DNA of 54,614 bases from Vermamoeba vermiformis. Its lineage: Eukaryota > Tubulinea > Echinamoebida. Made by a program: the position numbers and the translations under genes. A model generated the notes under the pieces. That model searched no databases and was not told the origin of the DNA. It was given only the letters and a program-made list of their open reading frames with translations. Location of the stretch: assembly GCA_045837725.1 (NCBI GenBank), contig JBEWZL010000195.1, forward strand, positions 1 through 54,614. The letters are read 5' to 3'. This document shows positions 1-9,522 of the stretch, piece after piece (positions within the stretch are counted from its first letter, which is position 1; the number at the start of each line of letters is the position of its first letter).

Positions 1-66
1 AACGCGATCTGGTCTGTCAAAAAAATATTGAAAATAATAGAAAAACTAATTCTTTCTAATTCTTAG

Positions 67-1161
67 TTCGAGCCATGGTGCAACCGTATCACCCCTGTTC
101 AGCTCGATACTGCCTACGACTTAATTTCCGAATTTATCTGCCTGAGATCCCGATCTGTTTCGCCTATTTTCAAAAAGAATCCACGCAAATACTTCAAGCA
201 CCTTGGATTCATCCATGACGCCATTGTGGAGCTCATTCCACTCGCTAGAAAGTTCAAGCATCTCTCTTGCCTCCAAATAGCACTCAACTTTGCTCGATCC
301 AGATTTCTTCGAAAACGCAAGTACAGATGTCAGACCGATCTGGATTGCTGGAGGCCAATCGAGTTTGAAGAACCGAAGCCTCATATTACCTTCACCGATC
401 CTAACATAGACCCGAAGCCTCTGCAAACACACGTGTACAATTGCGCCAATTTTGCTACTTTGTCAGCTAACATTGACAAGCTCAGCAAAGTAGCTCAAAA
501 AGAGAAGAGACGGTTGCTCTTTCATGGCACGACTTGGACTAAAGCCGCGTCTGTTGCTAAAGGCATCAACATCGACTGTGCCTTGCCTCACTCGGAGTTT
601 TCAGTTAGCAGTGCGTTCTACCTGACCGACGATTGGCATCAAGCGCACTTGCACGCAATGTCTAAGACTACCATATATGGTTATGACGACCCTGCAGTAG
701 TTCTTTACGCCGTGCCTGAAGCCTACTTTGACAACCGAGAAGCGCAGGTGAAATTGCAAGAAGATCCGCAGCTGTGGCAAACTGTCGTGCAGCGCTGTCG
801 CAATCCGACTGACACTCAATGGAAGGACCAATGGGAGGAGTTCGCCAATGATTACGAATCACTGGAAGGTCCTGTCCCCGCACCTGAGGATACCGATCCA
901 GATGCCGATCCGAAACCGAAGAGAAACTCGTGGCAACTGGCAATTATTAGCGACAGAGGTGCTGCGCGATTGGACAAAACCTTAACGGGCATTGTAGTTT
1001 GGGGAGACTGTCCTGTTGTTGTTTCAAAGCCGACGATGGCTCCACATTTGGCTCCACCTGTCGTTCATGAACCAAAGAATCACGTGCCGGAAGTCATTGA
1101 CGTTGACATGAACGAACAAGCTTCACCAATCACAACGCCGAAGAAGATTGCCGTGCAGTAA
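67..1161 (+). CDS. DUF3990/ADP-ribosyltransferase-like HGT-domain protein, 3' exon (partial)
   Basis: This is the last exon of a gene that begins left of the window. A CTTAG acceptor ends at 66 and the frame is open from 67 to the stop at 1159-1161, about 364 residues. The core motif LLFHGTTWTKAASVAKGI followed by an acidic spacer and FYLTDDWHQAHLHA matches the pattern of DUF3990/ART-fold proteins: a hydrophobic strand ending in HGT, then a phi-YLT-D-x-x-QA helix. ADP-ribosyltransferase-like folds use such an H-Y framework to hold NAD, but enzymatic activity is not shown here. The flanks are acidic and proline-rich (a PEDTDPDADP segment), and there is no signal peptide in the visible part. 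The family call is moderate; the reading frame and end are firm. Confidence 0.6.
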   Translation, partial: FEPWCNRITPVQLDTAYDLISEFICLRSRSVSPIFKKNPRKYFKHLGFIHDAIVELIPLARKFKHLSCLQIALNFARSRFLRKRKYRCQTDLDCWRPIEFEEPKPHITFTDPNIDPKPLQTHVYNCANFATLSANIDKLSKVAQKEKRRLLFHGTTWTKAASVAKGINIDCALPHSEFSVSSAFYLTDDWHQAHLHAMSKTTIYGYDDPAVVLYAVPEAYFDNREAQVKLQEDPQLWQTVVQRCRNPTDTQWKDQWEEFANDYESLEGPVPAPEDTDPDADPKPKRNSWQLAIISDRGAARLDKTLTGIVVWGDCPVVVSKPTMAPHLAPPVVHEPKNHVPEVIDVDMNEQASPITTPKKIAVQ

Positions 1162-1508
1162 TAGAACAGTCGCAATTCTGTGCAAGTCAACGAGTCATGT
1201 TCACTTCAGGCAAGCTTGTTTCAACTATACTAATATATTTTTGTAATCGTTAGCAAATTAAAAAGGTTTTCTTCGATATGAGCGTTCAGTGGCACTCTGC
1301 TCGTTGTCCAACCTTAACTTCGGAATTCACAAAAAATCTTAATGCATTAAGTTTCGTGAGGTTTTTGAGGTTTCTTATTCATGACCACTTAAGGTACGTT
1401 ATAGTCGTTGTTTTTTTAGCGGAAGTTGCTCGACATAAGGTCACATTTAAGCATACTGTTGACAACTGTCAACTTCGGACAAATTTAACTGCTTGATTCG
1501 GTTTTCAG
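1162..1508. other. Intergenic stretch
   Basis: Spacer between the stop of the HGT-domain gene and the first recognisable exon of the membrane factor. It is AT-rich. A small open frame from 1278 ends in a plausible donor (AAG|GTACGT at 1393/1394), but its phase does not join the exon beginning at 1509, so I do not count it as an exon. The promoter of the downstream gene presumably lies here. Confidence 0.4.
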
Positions 1509-4133
1509 TCAGTTGACATTTTGTTTGTTGTTCGATATGACAAGATGCAGCAGTCTTTACACGTTAGATTTATATTTCAACTGTCGATCCCTTTGCACGG
1601 AGATTTCCAAGGAGCTTACTCATTCAACATCGCTTCAGATGGCATTGGTATTATCGTCAAGAACCAAAACTCGTCGGTTGAATGGTATTATCAAGTTCAA
1701 CTCTTATCTTGCGATGGAGACACGGAGCTGGATGCCACAAAAGGTCTTACTTGGCCAAAACGAAACCTTTACGTTTTACAGACCAAAGAAAATACACAAA
1801 TAGAAGGATTAGTGCTTAGATTGAAGATCGTCCATGGCACGTTTGATTTTAGAAAAGTGAAAAGGCGAGCGATCAGATTTAACGTAAACTGCTTCCAGGC
1901 AGGCGCATTTATTGGCCGATTTGTCAATTGCTTCCAAAGAAAAGAACAGCTGGCGATTCAGACGTCAATGGAGAAGGTAATTTTTAAACTACGAAATAAT
2001 TATTTCTGGACACTCAGCTCGGTGCATATCTTTTATTCGTCTCAAAGTTTCTCTTAGCCAATTACTTCTTTCTATTTTTATGTTTGAAATGTTTATTTTA
2101 CTTGATTTCGCATGGATCAGATCGAGGAATCTAAAACCATTCTCCGACAGTGCTTGTACCTATCATATGGTCTCAAAACAATGAAACGCAACAAGAACTG
2201 CCTCTTCTTCAGCCATTGCCACTCAAAAGCGAACAAACAGACGAGTTTCCTTCGAGCGACGAAGAACGACCAAAGAAACGACAACGACTTGATCCACCTG
2301 GCCAACAATCACTCCTATCAGAAGATAGTGCCTCACCTCATGAAATACATAAAACTCTTATCGAGAACTACGATGTGGGTATGGTCTACGAGTCACCAGT
2401 CGAGGAATCAGCCGATGCCGAACTATCACCTTACTACGCCCACCAAGAGAATACAGAGCTCATTTCAAATATGTAAGCACAATAACAATGCTTAGATAGG
2501 CGCCTACTAACATTTTGTGATAGTAACTTGATGAATTATAGCGATGAGACATCGCCACATGACTTGCTAATGGCACGTGAACACAGTGAGCAATACATGG
2601 TACTCTACAACGGCAATGCTGAAGTCGTGGGCAACTTCAGAGCACTCAACTTCTACAAGGCATCTGATATCAATATCAAAGAAGACATTAGATTGCTCGT
2701 TGAAGGTACGTGTGACGCGATCTGTGTGGATCCACTTTAAATTTTCTAATCCGTTGCGTGTGACAGATCGCGACCCACGCAACGTTATTCTGAAGATTGA
2801 TGGCGTCGAATACAAGTTCAAAGACAATGTTCAGCACTCAACAAACAAACGATTCGTTGGTTACATTGCACAACAAATCGAAAGTGTTGTTCCTGAAGCA
2901 GTTCAGTTGATCGATGGCATTCTTCATGTGGACTACGAGTCATTGATACCATATCTCAGTGAATCGATCAAACAGAACTTTAGTGACATCAAAGGACTCA
3001 AGTCAGAATCAGAACAGATCCGCAAGTTGTTGGACTCGTTGTACGCAGAGTTCATTTCAAAACAACCGAACAAAGGCGAGAAATCAAAGAAGACAACAAG
3101 CACTGTACGAACACAAAGTCGAAGACGTGTGTGGCTGATCCCTGCGATCCTCGTACCATTGGTCTTTGTGCTCGGAGCAGCAGTTGGTATCTTCTTTATG
3201 GTCAATGCTCACGGCCTCACGCCATACACTCCACCAGGTCACATAACGCCACTTACCAATGTTAGCGAGCCTCTTCCTAACACCCCTGATAACCTGCCAC
3301 CTTCAAACCCTGACAGAGACGTGTTGATGAAGTTGTTCGTGGCATTGAACGGCACTAATTGGTTGCGCAAAGATGGATGGGGCAATGCATCTTCTGTGTG
3401 CACATGGAAAGGCATTACTTGTTCAAAAGACCGTGTTACAGGAATACACTTAGCGAACAACAATCTGGTCGGAACTTTGCCTGAAGAACTTGGACAGTTG
3501 GAAATCATGACCCTCGATCTCGCTGATAACGATTTGCAAGGCTCAATTCCGGAGTCTGTTTGGTCTTTGGGATCGTTAGATGAGGTTGTAGTGAGCAACA
3601 ATAAGAACCTCACCGGCACTCTCCCTTCGACATTCCGTGGTGAAACGCTCGAGTTGGCCGGCTGCAACTTTCAAGGCACAATTCCCCCGAATTTCTTCAC
3701 TGGACGATTGTATTCGGTCAACATTTCGTCAAACGCACTCGTCGGAACGATCCCTGAAATTCCGTTTAGCCGTAAAATTCCAGGCTACTTGGATCTGTCG
3801 CACAACAGATTGACAGGAAGTATTCCGTCGCTGTTCGTCCTTGGCAATCTCTTCTTATCGTACAATCAACTCTCGGGCAATTTGTCTGCGCTTTTTTTGA
3901 GCCATGTGACAATGAATGGACTGGATTTGAGCCACAACAATCTGGAAGGAGATTTTTACTTGCCTGTAGACACCCCGATGTACAGCATACTCGATGTATC
4001 ATACAACAAGTTCAGCTCCTGCACATACAAATTGTATGCCAGCGCAGTGAACTATTGCGATGCCTCGCACAACGAGTTCAAATGTCCAATCCCGAAATGG
4101 TTGAAGAATGAATGTCGCGCCACATGCAACTGA
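1509..4133 (+). CDS. Membrane-tethered, self-cleaving (peptidase S74/MYRF-type) factor with LRR ectodomain
   Basis: Segments in order: a beta-rich N-terminal domain (1509-1976; first ATG 1545) ending in basic strands (RKVKRRAIRFNVNCF); an acidic/basic linker with a likely nuclear signal (ERPKKRQRLD, near 2255-2290); an S74 intramolecular chaperone (2524-2705 and 2767-about 2990) keeping the Ser-Lys pair of MYRF in SDINIKED (Ser TCT 2663, Lys AAA 2678); a helical stretch; one membrane segment (WLIPAILVPLVFVLGAAVGIF, about 3130-3200); then plant-type LRRs (DRVTGIHLANNNLVGTLP) to the stop. Introns 2473-2523 (with a TACTAAC branch site) and 2706-2766 are clear. In MYRF and Dictyostelium MrfA, S74 trimerises and cleaves, freeing the DNA-binding part to the nucleus. 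Here the N-domain does not look like Ndt80; I see a weak p53/Rel-like strand pattern only. The join from 1976 to the exon at about 2151 is phase-inconsistent and unresolved, so start and second exon are uncertain. Confidence 0.75.
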
Positions 4134-4303
4134 CCATGAAATGTAATTACAATGTAAATACTTCGTTTAAACAAACACTTTGCTAAGCTTACTGGAGAGC
4201 TTTCTTCATTTAAGTAACCTTTCTTAGATCTAATTTGTACTACCCCTTATCAGTAAATTAACACCTTGTTAATTGCTAATGTACATTTTATTTTCGATTT
4301 TTG

Positions 4304-7300
4304 TTACTGAGCTGCAGCATTGTTCGACGGAACCAAGTGCCACAATCGAATGTCAGTACCACATGACGCCATAATATAATCAGTACTAAATAATACATCG
4401 TTAGTTTATCGCCAACATAATGATTTATTCTTATTATTACCTCTTGGCGCCCAGATCGTGCACCATCAATGTCGAGTGCAACATGTTTAAGTCCAAGTGA
4501 TGCAAATTCAGATCCAAATCTACGCCTAATTGCTTGAAAGTAACTTCTGTGTGGCACTTCTCGCTGTTGTAACCCCATACGCGCAATGCAGTGAAATCAC
4601 TAGACAGATCCGGTTAGCAATAGGGTTCGGATGAGGTGTCAAAAGAAAAACTTACCTAGCCGTATGGCTTAATGTCATAACATTGGCGAGGGCATCAAAT
4701 TTGAGCGCAACAATTCGTTCCTTATTGACGGGGTTGTTATCTAACGAAACCATTAGAACGTGAACTGGCTACTTTCCAAATATGGTAATCGTACCAATAT
4801 ACAAGCCAGGCCATTCAACACCCGCACCTCGAATGTTCCACTCGCGTATGACACCGTCCTTGGAGGCAGATATGATCACGTGACCGATGGAGTCGAAGCA
4901 CGTGATCTCATCTTGGTGTCCTTCAAGTGTTGCCGTGCATTGGTTGGTGCGCGAGTCCCACAACTTGAGCACGTGATCGAGACCTGCACTGATCACCACA
5001 TTCTCCGTCACTTTAACGCTCGATACACCTCGTCGATGTCCCTATTTATACGGATTAACACGGCTCTTATATTACTAGTAACTCGAGCACATACCTTCAA
5101 AGTGCCGACAGCAGTGCCGCGCTCAATGTCCCAGATCTTCACGTTGCCGTCCAATGACCCGCTGATCACGTGATTGCTGAGTTCAGTGTCCGTAGCAAAT
5201 GGTGCGCATAAACTCGTGACAGTGTGCTCGTGGCCTTCAAACACTCTGCTGCACTTGCGCGATCTACCTTCCAAATCCCACACGCGAATGGTCTTGTCAG
5301 CAGAGCCCGAGAAGAGCATTCTCTCGCCAGGCATGAGTGCCAAACACTGCACGGAGCCCGTGTGACCTTTGAACGAGTGACTCACTGGCTTTGTAGCGCG
5401 TTTGCTGTTGCGCAAGTTGCCTAACTCCCATACTTTGATCTTCTTGTCCTCGGAGCCTGAAATCAACTTCTTCCCTTTCTGCGCGAGAAAATAAAGTTGA
5501 GTAATGATTTCAATAGAAAATTCGTTTTTGTGTTCCCGGATTTACCTGATGCAACAAGACGCAGTGTGTTTGCTTATTGTGGCCTTTGAATGACATAGCT
5601 TGTTTTAAATCTGATTGAATCCACTTGCGATCATATTCTAACAAGCCTCTGTAGAATTTTTTCCAGCGACCTAACGAGATTTAGAATCCGGATCAAAAAA
5701 CGCCTCTAGAGCTTACCCTTTTCGACAGCATCATTATCAAGCTGCTCTAATTCGATAGTAGTCATCATAGTAGTGCCGCTTAGCTTCATTTGGAACTTTT
5801 CCAGCGAATCTTTTTCGACGAGTTTCGGATCCTCCGAGTGCCGCAGTTTTTTCAACTTGTTCCACCTTGATAAGCATACTTTTCGCCAAAGATAATTATC
5901 CTGGCCAACAGCATGCCAGTGCGCACAAGTCTTCAAACAATGAACAATATCCTTAATGTCCAAGAAGCTACAGACAACTATTAACACGAGCCCCAACCAT
6001 ATTTAAAACTCGCAAGATCTTACCTGAATATATGCAAAGCGACTTCTCGAGGCAATAGCGATGGTTCAACTGAGGTGCGTAATGCAGAAGGTAAGGAAGC
6101 AGCAGGAACTGGCGCAGCTACGATAGTTTGAGACAGCCACGGATGTTTCAATAAAGTGCTTGCTGTCGGACGGTCCTTCGGGTTTCTATGACAATAATGA
6201 GCAATTAAATATCGCTAATAAATTCATAACATACCTAGTAAGGCATAATCTAATGAAGTCTTTGAGCTCCGCCGAACCATCCGGGATCGCAGGCACGCGA
6301 TCAGTGTGAGTGAGAGCATAAACAAACCCATAGAAATCCGTGAACTCAAGCGACCACGGGATAACACCGGTCACCATCTCTAAGACAGTGCAGCCGAACG
6401 ACCAAATATCAGCTGGCGTCGAGTAACCATCCGGGCCGAATACCTCCTGCAGGACAAGTTTAGCAAGCATAAAAAAAACTAATAATGAATTAACTAGGGA
6501 ACCCGAGTCGCGAAAAGCAAAAAGTAAAGAGAAGAGCACAACACCTCCGATTCCCAGGTAGTCTCCTACCCCAGTACTAAGAAGGCCTGAACAAGCTTAA
6601 CTTCGCTGATCGGACGGGAAGCGGTGCATTCTTGTTAGTGTGGTCGTGCCCGAGACGCTTTGCAACTGCGTGTTCGGGTCACCACTTACTAGCAAGAGCA
6701 CGAACAATTAATTGGTAACCCCGTGTGTGCTTCGAATTTACAGCCCACGTAACACATCAAAAAAATTGGAAGTAAAAACTTACCGGAGCCATGAAGTAGG
6801 GCGTGCCCGACATAGATTTCGCCAAGTTATCACGTGACACGACGTTTTGCAACGTCTTTGAAGCGCCAAAATCAGCGACCTTGACGACACCTTTCGTGTT
6901 GACCAAGATATTCGCGCCTTTGATATCGCGGTGAATGATCTTGTTGCTGTGCAGGTAGTCTAGTCCCATCAATATTTGGCGTGCATAGACACGTGTCAAC
7001 TGCTCGCCGAGACCACCGCCGTACTTGGCAATGATGCTGCTGATGGATCCACCTTCTACCAGTCTGTCAAAGGAGTTAGTAAGGTGCGCCTATATATTTC
7101 ACTATGGAGCCTATACATACTCTAAAAAGACGTAAATTTTGTTCTTTTCAGTCTGCGAGCCCAAGAACTTGACAATGTTCGGATGTTGCAAACTCTTCAG
7201 CAACTCTTCTTCTTGTTTGAATGATTTATATTGCTAGTCGTCGTAAAGTCAATATCGTGCAATCGAATAGTTCGGTAAAGCGGATCTTACCATTTCAGTT

Positions 7301-9313
7301 TTTGGATCGATGTAATCAGGCAGATCTAGCTCTTTTACGGCAATGAACTCGCCGTTATCGAGTAATCCTTTGTAAACACGACCGAACGCACCCTATTATT
7401 TACTTAGCTCACTGACTGAAAGCGCGAAGCAGATCTAGTGCTAACTTACGCTGCCAATGAGTTCTCCTTTACGCCAATGAAACGCTTCTTGCAGCAACGG
7501 CATATCACTTACAGGGGTAGGTGGTGCTGAGCCAGTCATAGGACTCGCTGGCTCGGTCGATTGTGAGGCCGTGGATCCGTTACTGCTCACCGAACTGATC
7601 AGGTTTTTGGGCGTCAAAGGACCGTTGTCGAGTGCTGGATTGGGCATAAACACGTTTTTGAAGTTGTCGTTGACGGGCACCTTATTCTCACCGCCAGAAT
7701 TCTTCGCGTTGAAATTTTCCACTTGTTTTTTCACCTCGCCATTGTTCGCATCCACAATAGGCGTGGTCAATTTTTCACGCTCTGATTCGCTAATTTTCTT
7801 CATGACATCGCTGGCGCCGTATGCGTCTTCACCTTCAGTTTTACGGCGGACTTTTTCGTACGGAATTTTGCCTGGTGACTCCGTGCCATGAGGCGTACGA
7901 GGCTTGCGTGGTTTTCGTTTGTGTTCTGAGCCGGGTCTAGGCTTCTCCCTGGAACGACCTGATTCGGGTTTCTCTCGTTCACCTCTAGTTCCTTTTCGTG
8001 GCTTTCGCGGCTTCTCTTTTTGACTGTCGTTGAAAGTGAAGCTTGGAATGGGATCCACATCCAGCTGTCCTGGTTGCAGATCGCGCCGTGGTGTAGGAGG
8101 AGGGGTCTTCTCGGGTCCACTAACGTCTACACTACCAGGAAGGTCTTCGAATGGTGAGTGCGGACGAGGTTCTTGAGGCGTGCGATCCACTCGTTCTTCA
8201 GGGTTGAAAATGATCGTGTTATTGAAAGTCGTATTAATCTTTGGTGGTGCTCGACCCTACTCGGCAAGTCAGAATAAAATTGATAAAATTCAATAGGATC
8301 AAACACGTACTAAGAACTTTGGCGGTTGCTTAACTGCAGAGGATCCGTTCTCCACATGAGTTTTATCCAACCAATTTACTTCTGGATCTGGTGTATGCGG
8401 ATTACTTTCTGGCTCATCGCTCGAGTCACTGAATAAATATAATTAGCATTTACTCGAATTTGAGGGTAAGATCGGGTGATCTGAAAAACTGTCACATGGT
8501 GATTCATTGTAAATTAATATTATCGCAATACTTTAATCTGATATATTAGTGAATATGCCACTTACTCCATTGAGACAGATAAGACTCTTTCATTTTCAAA
8601 TGAAGATCCACCAGCAAACGTTCTAAAAATGTAACATGAGTCCTGTATTACATATCGCTTGTAAAATTATATTGATGTGATGTATGCAATATTTGCTTAA
8701 AATATAATTGAACTTGTTTCCTGATTTAATTTTCGTTTCATTCAGGCACGAGATCCATCCGACCTGCCACTTTTCAAAATTGCGCCAAAAATAGGAAAAT
8801 CGAATATGATATAATATGCATTAAAAATTACAAATCCGATTAATGCTCCAAATTAATTTAAGCGAAGTGTAACGGCTAAATTGCTAAATGATCGAAATCC
8901 GCTTACTTTCTAACTGCACTGAACACTGGGCTTTTAGGCTCGATTAATTTTTGAGGCTCTCGAACAAATAATCGCAAAAACTGCTTCGCTGGAATATCTT
9001 CCAATAGCTCTGCTAAATCTAATTTTCTGCCCTCGGGTACAGTAATTGGTGTATTCTCTGAGTCTAAATATTTGTACACGACCAATGGCTGTCCATATTC
9101 TTCTGCTATTGATTGCTGTAATTGCTCGTAACTCGCATCTCGAGGTAATTTCATCACACGATTATCCTCGTTCGGGGCCAGTCCGAATGTGCATTTTATT
9201 CGAGCCTATGATAGAGTAATTAGAAATAATAATATGCAATTAATAATATATTTTTTGAGCGAAGTTTAATTGTTCCAGTCGGATTTCAATCGACTTACGA
9301 AATCAACGGACAT
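4304..9313 (-). CDS. mkkA: MEKK-alpha homologue: PB1 + MAPKKK + F-box + WD40
   Basis: Start ATG 9311-9313 (MSVDF, then intron 9206-9298), stop 4304-4306. PB1-like domain about 8910-9205 ([14 protein letters not shown]...LRLFV), then a long basic/proline linker (7450-8440), kinase domain (about 5990-7470) with [33 protein letters not shown] and GTPYFMAPE, all catalytic residues present. An F-box follows ([19 protein letters not shown], about 5900-6070), then five or more WD40 blades ([30 protein letters not shown], final [14 protein letters not shown]). Dictyostelium MEKK-alpha has the same kinase, F-box and WD40 combination and acts in cell-type patterning under ubiquitin control; the F-box/WD40 part presumably controls its own turnover or recruits an SCF complex. 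Introns are short, except 6447-6783 (337 bases), which holds a 5S rRNA gene. It shares a 209-base divergent promoter with the Vps10 gene. Confidence 0.93.
6519..6523 (-). terminator. RNA polymerase III terminator of the 5S gene
   Basis: A run of five T on the minus strand about 11 bases beyond the 5S 3' end, preceded by a weaker TTT. This is the usual Pol III stop signal and supports a working gene. Confidence 0.6.
6534..6651 (-). rRNA. 5S rRNA gene nested in an intron of the MEKK-alpha gene
   Basis: Read on the minus strand, 118 bases align along their whole length with eukaryotic 5S rRNA. The internal control region is recognisable: box A-like AGTTAAGC, then CAGGCCTTCTTAGTACTGGG, the intermediate element GGGTAGGAGAC and box C-like CCTGGGAATCGGAGGTG. 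The 5' end GGGCACGAC (6651-6643) pairs with the 3' end GUUGUGCUC (6542-6534), giving the closed terminal stem. It lies in sense orientation inside the host intron 6447-6783, between the kinase exon ending in MAP (of MAPE) and the next exon beginning EVFGPDG. Whether it is expressed cannot be seen, but both pairing and promoter boxes are intact. Confidence 0.9.
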
Positions 9314-9522
9314 TTACGCAGCCCCAATATTCTATATTAACCACTACGTATTGATTAATTTGCCGACCACTAAATATACAATATATTCATATTAATATGA
9401 ATATTTGTTGCCGCCTGAAGCGTGATTATTGAAAATTACACGTCCCCCAAAAAAATTCTTTCTGTGCGAAATTTTTATTGAATAACAACAGCTGGAGGTA
9501 ATATTATCAGTAGTATAATAAT
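9314..9522. promoter_or_regulatory. Divergent promoter region, MEKK-alpha / Vps10 genes
   Basis: 209 bases between two start codons pointing away from each other. It is AT-rich with long A and T runs; I see no certain TATA or factor site. Both 5' UTRs and promoters must fit here. Confidence 0.5.

Noticed and set aside
1278-1393. Possible first exon of the membrane factor
   Set aside because: The donor at 1394 is good, but its phase does not fit the acceptor at 1508 in the frame needed.
1509-1976. Ndt80/PhoG domain, as expected for MYRF
   Set aside because: The conserved MYRF words before S74 (such as RVGINTDRP) and the Ndt80 core are not found; a different beta-rich domain is more likely.
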